The notes beneath the pieces are model-generated. The model saw only the letters and a list, made by a program, of their open reading frames with translations. It was not told the DNA's origin and ran no database searches. 64,000 nucleotides of DNA, from positions 1 to 64,000 of the forward strand of contig DASYOB010000147.1 in the NCBI GenBank assembly GCA_036008175.1, written 5' to 3'. This document shows, one piece after another, positions 1-7,133 of the stretch (the first letter of the stretch is position 1; every line of letters starts with the position of its first letter). Made by a program: the position numbers and the translations under genes. Source of the DNA: DATARH01 sp036008175 (GTDB taxonomy: Bacteria > Pseudomonadota > Alphaproteobacteria > ATCC43930 > CGMCC-115725).

Positions 1-110
1 TCTTGCGCCGGCACAAGCGTTGTCTGCGCTGCCGCAGTGCCAAGCGATAGGGGCGCCGCCACGGCAACCGCAGCCGTGAAAAGGAGCATGCGAGGAAGGC
101 GAAGCAACAT
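1..110 (-). CDS. Secreted protein, N-terminal fragment (runs off window edge)
   Basis: Reading leftward from an ATG at 108-110, the frame stays open to the window edge. It encodes about 36 residues with a basic start (MLLRLPRM), a hydrophobic core (LLFTAAVAVAAP) and an AAAQ junction typical of signal peptidase I cleavage. This supports an exported protein whose mature part lies outside the window. No good Shine-Dalgarno is obvious just upstream, so the exact start is uncertain and the function cannot be told. Confidence 0.5.
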   Translation of the reverse strand, partial: MLLRLPRMLLFTAAVAVAAPLSLGTAAAQTTLVPAQ

Positions 111-235
111 TGTCAGCTGCCCAATCGCCGGCGATCGGACGCGTGATCGCCTGCGAGAAGACTCGGCGATCGCGACGTTTATTCTCGCTGCTCTGGTGAA
201 GCAGCGGCGAGCCGGCGCGAGATGACCTCGATCTC

Positions 236-469
236 TCAGAACAGTGCTTTCGGCTCGGGTCCACACCACCGAAACACGCGGCCGCCGACGATGCGATCCA
301 TTCCGGAAACATCGGAATAGAAGCAGGAAGTGCCGACGTACGCGGGGACAATCCTCTGCGCCGCCTGGGGAGAATAGCCGCTGCTTGAGACATCGCTCGG
401 GCTACAGCCGGCGGTGGCGCCGGCCAATAAGCCCAGCGCAAGAATAAGCGGGACGGTTTTTCTTGGCAT
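236..469 (-). CDS. Small putative lipoprotein
   Basis: This 77-residue protein has an N-terminal signal (MPRKTVPLILALGLLAGATAGC) in which Cys22 could be lipidated. The lipobox is imperfect because Thr rather than Leu lies at -3. The mature part is short, with two more Cys residues (CFY and RWCGP) that could form a disulfide, and two GG/VGG turns. I do not recognise a family. It stands alone on this strand, opposite the next small genes, and is probably an envelope protein of unknown role. Confidence 0.5.
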   Translation of the reverse strand: MPRKTVPLILALGLLAGATAGCSPSDVSSSGYSPQAAQRIVPAYVGTSCFYSDVSGMDRIVGGRVFRWCGPEPKALF

Positions 470-728
470 CGCTGCTCGCCTTTGTTGTCACGGAAAATCC
501 CATGATGGTTTGGGTGCCGACCATCCACGGCGTTTCAGCCCAACAGCCGGCATCCGAATTCTCCAGCCTAGACCCGGCGCAACCACGCTTTATTCAAACA
601 ACTCACCTATCGATTTTTAGTGCGTCGCCGCGCAACAGGCGCAGGCGCGGACACACGCATCGGAGAATTTTCCACAGGTGTTCACGATCTCCAGACGGGA
701 TACGGAATTATGCCCAAAGGAGTTTCCG

Positions 729-839
729 ATGCACATGCCAAGAAGTCATTCCTTACGGGGCGACAAGCTGGATGCGGCACTGCCCCTCGCCGGAACATTG
801 GCCGCGTTCATCATCCTGATGGGGATACTGGTCCTTTAG
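729..839 (+). CDS. 36-residue single-span membrane peptide
   Basis: A short reading frame starts at an ATG preceded by a strong Shine-Dalgarno (AAAGGAG at 716-722, 6 bases before the start) and ends at TAG 837-839. The product has a charged N-terminus (MHMPRSHSLRGDKLDAA) followed by one hydrophobic helix (LAGTLAAFIILMGILVL) that runs to the C-terminus, so it is probably an inner-membrane tail-anchored microprotein. No family is recognised. The ribosome binding site plus clean transmembrane segment are the reasons to call it. Confidence 0.5.
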   Translation: MHMPRSHSLRGDKLDAALPLAGTLAAFIILMGILVL

Positions 840-1051
840 GTGCAACAATCATTCGACACGCCTTGCGCAAATCCGAGACAGCGAAGCCCCACTGGTATTC
901 CGGAATAAAAGCTTCGCCGCAGTGATCTTGGAAAGCGACGGCTGGCGATTGTGCGAGCCGCCACGAGCGGCCGGTCCAACGGGATCGCCGCGGCAATTCG
1001 GCCGGTCCGAGCGACGCAGCCGTACCGGATCTTAGAAGCAAGGAGCTCTCG

Positions 1052-1237
1052 ATGAAATCAATGTTTTTCGCGATGACAATACTGGCAGTCGGGGTCGCGA
1101 CTGGCCCGAACTCCATCTCGAGCGCATTCGCGGCCGAGCAGGTTACCGCTGCTTCGAGCCAATCGGCGCATTACGAGTTGCGGTACGGCTACGAGCATGG
1201 TGGCAAGTGGCGTGCCCACTGGGTACTGGTGAGATAA
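1052..1237 (+). CDS. Small secreted protein
   Basis: This 61-residue product has an N-terminal signal peptide (MKSMFFAMTILAVGVATG, cleavage likely after AFA near residue 27), which leaves a mature peptide of about 34 residues ending in GKWRAHWVLVR. The mature part is rich in Tyr, His and Trp. An AAGGAG-like ribosome binding site sits 8 bases before the ATG, and a strong terminator hairpin follows at 1269-1303, so this looks like a complete monocistronic unit. The composition is reminiscent of small YXWXH-type exported peptides, but no function can be assigned. Confidence 0.6.
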   Translation: MKSMFFAMTILAVGVATGPNSISSAFAAEQVTAASSQSAHYELRYGYEHGGKWRAHWVLVR

Positions 1238-1268
1238 AGCATGGCTGTAGCCGCTTCTTCTTCTTGGA

Positions 1269-1303
1269 GACAGGCCGCCACTCGCTTCCAGTGGCGGCCT
1301 GTC
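1269..1303 (+). terminator. Rho-independent-like terminator
   Basis: A perfect 14-bp inverted repeat (1269-1282 with 1290-1303, arm GACAGGCCGCCACT) encloses a 7-base loop and lies 32 bases after the stop of the small secreted protein gene. A short pyrimidine-rich stretch (GGCCTTCT) follows instead of a long T-tract. It probably ends that transcript before the NADH dehydrogenase gene. Confidence 0.7.
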
Positions 1304-1403
1304 GGCCTTCTATGAAGCCATGTCAGATCGAACCGACCAGATCGAAACGAGAATGTGTCACTCTATTTGTCACCGCCCTTGTACTGAGACCGCGCCGACC
1401 CCG

Positions 1404-2666
1404 ATGCCCACAGCACCCGATCCGCGCGCTCACATCGTCATCGTGGGCGGCGGTTTTGGCGGACTGACGGCCGCCCTCGCACTGCGCAACGTGCCGGTGC
1501 GGGTGACCCTGATCGACCGCCGCAATTACCATCTCTTCCAGCCGCTGCTCTACCAGGTCGCAACCGCAGGGCTGTCGCCAGCCGATATCGCCTCGCCGAT
1601 CCGTGGGATCCTGAGAAAGCAGCGCAACACGACTGTTCTGCTGGGAAAGGTCACCGGGATCGACGTCGCCGGTAAGGCGGTGCTGAGCGCCGAGCGGTGG
1701 GTGACCTATGACCAGCTGGTCATCGCCACCGGGGCACGGCACGCCTATTTCAATCACGACGAATGGGAATGCTTCGCGCCCGGCCTCAAAAAGATCGACG
1801 ACGCGACCGATATCCGAAGCCGCATCCTGGTTGCTTTCGAGCGCGCCGAGAACAGCACCGACGATCGCGAGCGGCGACGACTGCTGACCTTCGTGATCGT
1901 CGGCGGCGGACCCACGGGCGTCGAGATGGCCGGAGCCATCGCCGAGCTCGCGCGCAGGGCGCTGTCGACCGACTTCCGCAACATCGACCCGAGATCGGCG
2001 CGGATTGTCCTCATCGACAGCGGGCCGCGCGTACTTGCCGCCTTTCCCGAGACGTTGTCGGCCGCCGCCAAGCGCGCGCTCGAACGGCTCGGCGTCGAAG
2101 TTGTCCTCGGGACCCGCGTCAGCCGCTGCAGCTTGGACGGCGTCATCGTCGGGAACGCCGAGATCGAGGCCGACACGATTATCTGGGCGGCCGGCGTCAT
2201 GGCGTCACCCGCCGCGAAATGGCTCGGCGCCGAACAGGATCGCGCCGGCCGCGTCGTGGTCGAATGCGATCTGACGCTCATCGGCCACCCTGAGATCTTT
2301 GTGATCGGCGACACGGCACTGAGCAAAGCAGCGAACGGTAAGCCGTTGCCCGGCATTGCCCCGGTTGCGAAGCAGCAGGGCGCTTACGTGGCGCGGGTCA
2401 TCGCCGCGCGCGTCGGTGGCAGGCCAGCCCCGGCGCCATTCCGCTATCGCCATCTCGGCACTATGGCGACGATCGGGCGCAAATCGGCGGTCGCAGATTT
2501 TGGCAGGGTCCGCCTCAGCGGGTTCATTGCCTGGCTGCTCTGGGGCATCGTTCACATCTACTTCCTGGTCGGCTTTCGTAACCGGCTTGCTGTGCTGGTG
2601 GGTTGGCTCTGGGCCTATCTGACCTTCGAGCGTGGCGCCCGGCTGATCACCGGGCACGACCTATGA
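1404..2666 (+). CDS. ndh: Type II NADH dehydrogenase (NDH-2)
   Basis: This FAD-dependent, non-proton-pumping NADH:quinone oxidoreductase of about 420 residues is bound to the inner face of the membrane. An N-terminal FAD Rossmann motif (HIVIVGGGFGG) is followed by the family hallmark YHLFQPLLYQVATAGLSP. A second dinucleotide fold (FVIVGGGPTGVEMAGA) binds NADH, and a late FAD-contacting segment (FVIGDTA, then GIAPVAKQQGAYVA) follows. The C-terminus carries a hydrophobic region (IAWLLWGIVHIYFLVGFRNR) for membrane attachment. An in-frame ATG at 1320 would add 28 residues without family character, so the ATG at 1404 next to the first fold is preferred. It stands alone. Confidence 0.9.
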   Translation: MPTAPDPRAHIVIVGGGFGGLTAALALRNVPVRVTLIDRRNYHLFQPLLYQVATAGLSPADIASPIRGILRKQRNTTVLLGKVTGIDVAGKAVLSAERWVTYDQLVIATGARHAYFNHDEWECFAPGLKKIDDATDIRSRILVAFERAENSTDDRERRRLLTFVIVGGGPTGVEMAGAIAELARRALSTDFRNIDPRSARIVLIDSGPRVLAAFPETLSAAAKRALERLGVEVVLGTRVSRCSLDGVIVGNAEIEADTIIWAAGVMASPAAKWLGAEQDRAGRVVVECDLTLIGHPEIFVIGDTALSKAANGKPLPGIAPVAKQQGAYVARVIAARVGGRPAPAPFRYRHLGTMATIGRKSAVADFGRVRLSGFIAWLLWGIVHIYFLVGFRNRLAVLVGWLWAYLTFERGARLITGHDL

Positions 2667-2807
2667 TCGCGTGCTTCACGGCACTGCTGCGGGAGATCAG
2701 AGCACCGCGCCCACACCGGGTGATGGCAGTGGTGCGGTGCCTACTGAAAATCTCTCGCGTCGCGACGAATACCGCAACTCGTAGTCACGTTCAGCCCGAG
2801 GGGAACG

Positions 2808-3092
2808 ATGAAAAAGCTCATCTTCGCCGTCCTCTGCTTCGCAATAATATTCACTGGTCACAGGCTTGAGGTCGGGACCGGACCAATCGAGCGGGATCGC
2901 AGCCAAGATTTGCACACCACCGCGAATAGCCCCGATCCATCGACGCGCATCCCGGCTTCGTCTGACCGAACGGAGGAAGCAAGCTCGGCAGCGGACGCGC
3001 AGGTACTCCTGGTCGGTACACTGATAACCCTCGCCATTGTCGCGGATGCGGTGCCGCTCCAGAACGATGCACGGCACCGGTCATTGCCATAG
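2808..3092 (+). CDS. Small membrane or exported protein
   Basis: This 94-residue product begins with MKKLIFAVLCFAIIFTG, a signal peptide or signal anchor. It continues with a Ser/Asp/Thr-rich hydrophilic middle and a second hydrophobic stretch near the C-terminus (VLLVGTLITLAIVADAVPL). A GAGGGGA ribosome binding site lies just before the ATG. A hairpin of two membrane segments with a periplasmic loop is possible. I recognise no family. The start is well supported, the function is not. Confidence 0.5.
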   Translation: MKKLIFAVLCFAIIFTGHRLEVGTGPIERDRSQDLHTTANSPDPSTRIPASSDRTEEASSAADAQVLLVGTLITLAIVADAVPLQNDARHRSLP

Positions 3093-3331
3093 ACCCGGAT
3101 GGCCGTCCTAGATCACCGGCGGCCCCGACATCGCTGTTGGCCCATTTGATATAGCACCCCTAACCGACAACAAACCTCGTGATCTTGATCGCTCGGGGAC
3201 TTTCGCGTGCGCCGGGTTTCTGTCACCTATAGACACTGTGGCGGATGTCGGCAAACCGGGCGGAGAGGGATCGGGCGGTGGACCGATCGTGCCTCTATCA
3301 GCGGCGGCATCGGTCTTGAGGGGAGAGGCCG

Positions 3332-5047
3332 GTGGTTAGGCGCTTGCGGTTGGTATCGGGCCTTATCCTCTTTGCCTATGTCGTAACCCACTTCATCAAT
3401 CACAGCCTCGGCATCGCCTCTATCGCCAGCATGGAGGCGATGCTTAGGGTCGTCTATCCGTTCTGGTCCTATCCGCCCGTCACAGCGGTTCTCTACGGCG
3501 CCCTGATCGTTCACATGACGCTGGCGCTCTACGCGCTGTGGCAACGCCGCTCGCTCAAGATCCCGCTCAACGAGGCCGCGCAATACATCCTCGGCTTCAG
3601 CGTGCCCCTGCTTCTCGCGGTGCATGTGACCTACACGCGAATCGACGCGGCGTTTTACGGCGGTGATTTCAGTCATTACCGATACCTGTTGAGCGTGCTC
3701 TGGTACGGCAATCCCGACGGGGCGTACCTGCAGATGGCCGTGCTTGTCGCCGCCTGGATCCATGCCTGCATCGGATTGCGCTTCTGGCTTCGCGTGCAGC
3801 CTTGGTACGAGCCGATGCAGCCGCTGCTCTTTGCCGGCGCTCTTCTGCTGCCCGTCCTGGCGTTGCTCGGCTTCTTTGCGGGCGGACGCGAGATCGGCGT
3901 CATCCTGGCGCGGGACCCCGGCTATGTTGCCCGATTGCTGGCCGCCGAGCCGCCGCCCGCGGCGCGGGGAGCACTCGAAGCGATTGCCTGGTCAATTCGT
4001 TTACTTCTCGTCGGCGCAATCGTCCTCCTGCTCGTCGCGCGCCAGGTGCGGCACGAATGGTGGCGAAGGCGCGGCGTGGCTAGGATCACCTATTCGGACG
4101 GCCGCGCGATCGAGGTCGTGCAAGGCTTTACCGTGCTCGAGGCGAGCAGGCTTCTCGGCGTGCTCCATCCCGCGATCTGCGGCGGCAAGGGACGCTGCAC
4201 GACGTGCCGGGTCAGGGTTCGCGCTCAGCCCGGAGCGCTGCCGGAGCCAGCCGCGGAAGAGCTGGCCGTTCTGCGTCGAATCCACGCGCCGCCGAACGTC
4301 CGCCTCGCATGCCAGCTGCGGCCGCACGGCGCGGTCGAGGTGACGCTGTTGCTGTCGCCGTTTGCCATCGGCCGCGAAACGCAGATGCGCCCGGACGACG
4401 CCCAAGGTCGCGAACAACACATCGCCGTGCTGTTCGCCGATCTGCGCGACTTCACACAGGTCACCGAAAGCAAGCTCCCCTACGATGTGGTCTTCCTGCT
4501 CAACCGGTATTGCCATGCGATGGGCGACGCAATCGAGCGCGCTGGAGGACAAGTCGACAAGTTCATGGGCGACGGCGTGATGGCGCTGTTTGGTCTTGGG
4601 TGCGACGGCCCGCAGGCGTGCCGGCAGGCGCTGAATGCGGCGCGGCTGATGTCGACGGCGCTTGTAGGGCTCAACAAAGTGCTCGCCCCGGATCTCGATG
4701 CGCCGCTCGCCATGGGGCTCGGACTTCACTTCGGCCCGGCTATCGTCGGCGAAATGGGTTATGGCGGGAGAAGATCGCTCACGGCGATCGGCGATACGAT
4801 CAATATCGCGAGCCGGCTCGAGGAGCTGTGCAAAACGTACGAGTGCGAACTCGTCTTGTCGGACGAGGTCCTCGCCTGCGCCGGCTTGTCCCTGGCGTCG
4901 GCGGATCGGCGACACATCGAGATCCGTGGCCACTCGACGGCGCTGACCATCCATACGATCAAGAGCGCGCGCGATCTGCCGCTCGAGAGCGCCGCCGGAA
5001 CGATGCTGCCACACACGGTGGCGGGCACCGCCTCGCCCGCAAGATAA
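3332..5047 (+). CDS. Membrane cytochrome-b-like / 2Fe-2S ferredoxin / class III adenylate cyclase fusion
   Basis: This 571-residue protein starts with GTG after GGGAGAGG. Residues 1-240 hold about six membrane helices with His residues in hydrophobic context (THFINHS, IVHMTLAL, AVHVTYTR, WIHACIG), resembling SdhC/D-like b-type heme modules. Residues about 250-345 are a plant-type ferredoxin domain with CGGKGRCTTC and a later CQL Cys. The C-terminal half is a class III cyclase: metal-binding FADLRDF (about 368), KFMGDGVMA (about 410) with the adenine-selecting Lys, and GDTINIASRLE with transition-state Asn and Arg. The family is known in Alphaproteobacteria. Inferred role: cAMP synthesis tuned by redox state at the membrane. 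No partner gene is adjacent. Confidence 0.85.
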   Translation: MVRRLRLVSGLILFAYVVTHFINHSLGIASIASMEAMLRVVYPFWSYPPVTAVLYGALIVHMTLALYALWQRRSLKIPLNEAAQYILGFSVPLLLAVHVTYTRIDAAFYGGDFSHYRYLLSVLWYGNPDGAYLQMAVLVAAWIHACIGLRFWLRVQPWYEPMQPLLFAGALLLPVLALLGFFAGGREIGVILARDPGYVARLLAAEPPPAARGALEAIAWSIRLLLVGAIVLLLVARQVRHEWWRRRGVARITYSDGRAIEVVQGFTVLEASRLLGVLHPAICGGKGRCTTCRVRVRAQPGALPEPAAEELAVLRRIHAPPNVRLACQLRPHGAVEVTLLLSPFAIGRETQMRPDDAQGREQHIAVLFADLRDFTQVTESKLPYDVVFLLNRYCHAMGDAIERAGGQVDKFMGDGVMALFGLGCDGPQACRQALNAARLMSTALVGLNKVLAPDLDAPLAMGLGLHFGPAIVGEMGYGGRRSLTAIGDTINIASRLEELCKTYECELVLSDEVLACAGLSLASADRRHIEIRGHSTALTIHTIKSARDLPLESAAGTMLPHTVAGTASPAR

Positions 5048-5217
5048 CGATTCTCCTTGTTGACGACCGAAGGGCTCAGTCGATCGCGTGGGCCCATAAA
5101 ACTCGGCGACACCATGAATAAAGCGGGTTCCAAGGCGGTCATTGATTTCGACGCCGGACTTGACGGAGTATACGGGTCCGTAGCGTTTCTGATCCGTGCA
5201 ACAGCCAGGAGCAGATC

Positions 5218-5745
5218 ATGCGAACCGAGGTAATTCTGGCGGCGTTGGGCCTTTGTTTGGCAACAAGCGTGCCGGCCCTTGCCGACGGCGGCGGAGGCGG
5301 CGGAAGTTCGGACAGGCAGACCTGTCCTAGCGGTTACGTATACGATTCCAGTACCAGCAAATGCGTCAGACAGCAGGCCGGCGTGCTGCCCGACAAGACG
5401 CTCACCGACTATGCCTACGCGCTGGCCAAGGCCGGGCGCTATGCCGAGGCAATCGGCGTGCTCGACCTGCTGAAGGACCCGAATACGCCGGTCGCGCTCA
5501 ATTATCGCGGCTATGCGACGCGGAAACTGGGGCGGGTCGACGAGGGGATCGGCTACTACCTGAAATCGGTGACGCTCGATCCGCATTACGCGCAGGTCCG
5601 GGAATACCTCGGCGAGGCCTATCTCATCAAAGGCGACGCGGCGAGCGCCAAGGCCCAGCTGCAGGCGATCAAGGGGATCTGCGGGACGGTTTGCGAGGAA
5701 TATCAACACCTCGCGGTCGCCATCGCCGACCCCTCGGATATCTGA
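5218..5745 (+). CDS. Exported TPR-repeat protein
   Basis: A 175-residue protein with a signal peptide (cleavage near VPALA-DG, residue 23), a Gly-rich linker (DGGGGGG), a small CPSGYVYDSSTSKCV loop with two Cys, and then about three tetratricopeptide repeats (for example DYAYALAKAGRYAEAIGVLDL, LNYRGYATRKLGRVDEGI and REYLGEAYLIKGD). It probably acts as a periplasmic protein-protein scaffold. The start is supported by CAGGAGC seven bases upstream of the ATG. A cytoplasm-exported peroxidase gene follows 81 bases later in the same direction, and co-transcription is possible. Confidence 0.75.
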   Translation: MRTEVILAALGLCLATSVPALADGGGGGGSSDRQTCPSGYVYDSSTSKCVRQQAGVLPDKTLTDYAYALAKAGRYAEAIGVLDLLKDPNTPVALNYRGYATRKLGRVDEGIGYYLKSVTLDPHYAQVREYLGEAYLIKGDAASAKAQLQAIKGICGTVCEEYQHLAVAIADPSDI

Positions 5746-5826
5746 CGCCTGGCGTCGCGTTCGACGGCTCGGGGACCGGCTTGACGGCGGTGGGGTCGAC
5801 GTGACCTCGCTGCCGGTGGCCAAGCG

Positions 5827-7128
5827 ATGACCGGGAGAAGCGGGGACGGGCTACGACCGACCCGGCGCGGCCTGGTCCGCGCCGCGGCCGGGCTCGCCGC
5901 CGTCGGTACAGGTTTGGGTGCGCGAGGCATCGCCCTTGCCGAGCCCAAGCCCTCCGGCGGCGCCGCTGAGAGCGACCGGAGCCAGATAGAGCCATTCTGG
6001 GGAACACGCCAGGCCGGCATCACGACACCGGCGCAAAGTCACACTTATGCCGCCGCGTTCGACCTCGTTACGACCAAACGCGACGATGTAATCGGCATGC
6101 TCCGCGCCTGGACCGCCGCTGCGGCCAGGATGAGTCGCGGCCAGCCGGCGCAAGCGGTGGAGCAGGACAGGGCGACACCCGCGCCTGATAGCGGCGAGGC
6201 GCTGGACCTGCCGCCGGCTCGGCTGACCTTGACCTTCGGGTTCGGCGCCGGATTGTTTGTCAAGGACGGGAAGGATCCGCACGGCCTCGCAGCCCACCGG
6301 CCGCAGGCCCTCGTCGATCTTCCCGTTTTCAATGGGGACGAGCTGATCGAGACGCGTACCGGCGGCGATTTGTCGGTCCAGGCTTGCGCCGACGACCCGC
6401 AGGTTGCCTTCCATGCCGTCCGCCAATTGGCGCGGCTCGGCTATGGCATCGCCAAGCTGCGTTGGACGCAGACCGGCTTCATCCCCGGCGTCGGCCCAGA
6501 GCAGACCCCGCGCAACCTGACCGGGTTCAAGGATGGGACAAACAATCCTTCGATCCATGACCCCGCGGTGATGGATAAATTTGTCTGGGTTGGCGACGAA
6601 GGCCCGGAGTGGATGCGCGGCGGCAGCTATGTCGTCCTGCGCCGGATCCGCATCGCGCTGGAGCACTGGGACCGCATGCCGCTCGATTTCCAGGAGCAGA
6701 CCGTCGGGCGGTATAAATACTCCGGTGCGCCGCTGGGTCTCAAAAACGAGTTCGATCCGCCCGACCTTGATGCGGTCGGCAAGGACGGCGACCCGGTCAT
6801 TCCCGAAAGCGCCCATATCCGGCTCGCCGCGGCGGCGAGCAACGACGGCGCGCAGATCTTGCGGCGGCCCTACTCGTACAATGACGGGGTGGATTTCATC
6901 ACCGAACGCTGGCCGCCGTGGCGCCAGGGTATGGAATATGACACTGGGCTTTTTTTCGTGTGCTATCAGCGCGATCCGCGGACCGGCTTCATCAAGATTT
7001 TCGACAAGACGTCGAAACTCGACATGCTCAACCAGTTTGTCACGCACACCGGCGGCGGGCTGTTCGCCTGTCCCGGCGGCGTCGCAGAGGGCGAGTTCGT
7101 CGGACAGCGCCTGTTCGAAGTCTCCTAG
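5827..7128 (+). CDS. efeB: Dye-decolorizing (DyP) heme peroxidase / EfeB-like deferrochelatase
   Basis: A 433-residue heme peroxidase of the DyP superfamily. The N-terminus has a twin-arginine Tat signal (TRRGLVRAAAGLAAVG...ALA), so the folded, heme-loaded enzyme should be exported to the periplasm. The DyP hallmark GFKDGTNN (distal Asp) is at about residue 235, and AHIRLAA with the likely proximal His is near residue 330, followed by ILRRPYSY. Length and Tat signal fit EfeB, which oxidises porphyrins and dyes or helps ferrous iron uptake. The usual partners efeU and efeO are not here, so the EfeUOB role is uncertain. It converges on the next gene with only 5 bases between stops. Confidence 0.88.
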   Translation: MTGRSGDGLRPTRRGLVRAAAGLAAVGTGLGARGIALAEPKPSGGAAESDRSQIEPFWGTRQAGITTPAQSHTYAAAFDLVTTKRDDVIGMLRAWTAAAARMSRGQPAQAVEQDRATPAPDSGEALDLPPARLTLTFGFGAGLFVKDGKDPHGLAAHRPQALVDLPVFNGDELIETRTGGDLSVQACADDPQVAFHAVRQLARLGYGIAKLRWTQTGFIPGVGPEQTPRNLTGFKDGTNNPSIHDPAVMDKFVWVGDEGPEWMRGGSYVVLRRIRIALEHWDRMPLDFQEQTVGRYKYSGAPLGLKNEFDPPDLDAVGKDGDPVIPESAHIRLAAAASNDGAQILRRPYSYNDGVDFITERWPPWRQGMEYDTGLFFVCYQRDPRTGFIKIFDKTSKLDMLNQFVTHTGGGLFACPGGVAEGEFVGQRLFEVS

Positions 7129-7133
7129 CCGCT

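Noticed and set aside
840..1051. A minus-strand frame across 811-1116 considered as a gene
   Set aside because: It overlaps the well-supported small secreted protein gene and the 36-residue gene's end, and has no ribosome binding site or recognisable feature.
3227..5014. Long open frames antisense to the cyclase gene (3227-3763 and 4001-5014)
   Set aside because: High GC content opens the opposite strand; these frames are rich in Arg/His/Gln without recognisable motifs, and the sense frame has a full set of catalytic motifs.
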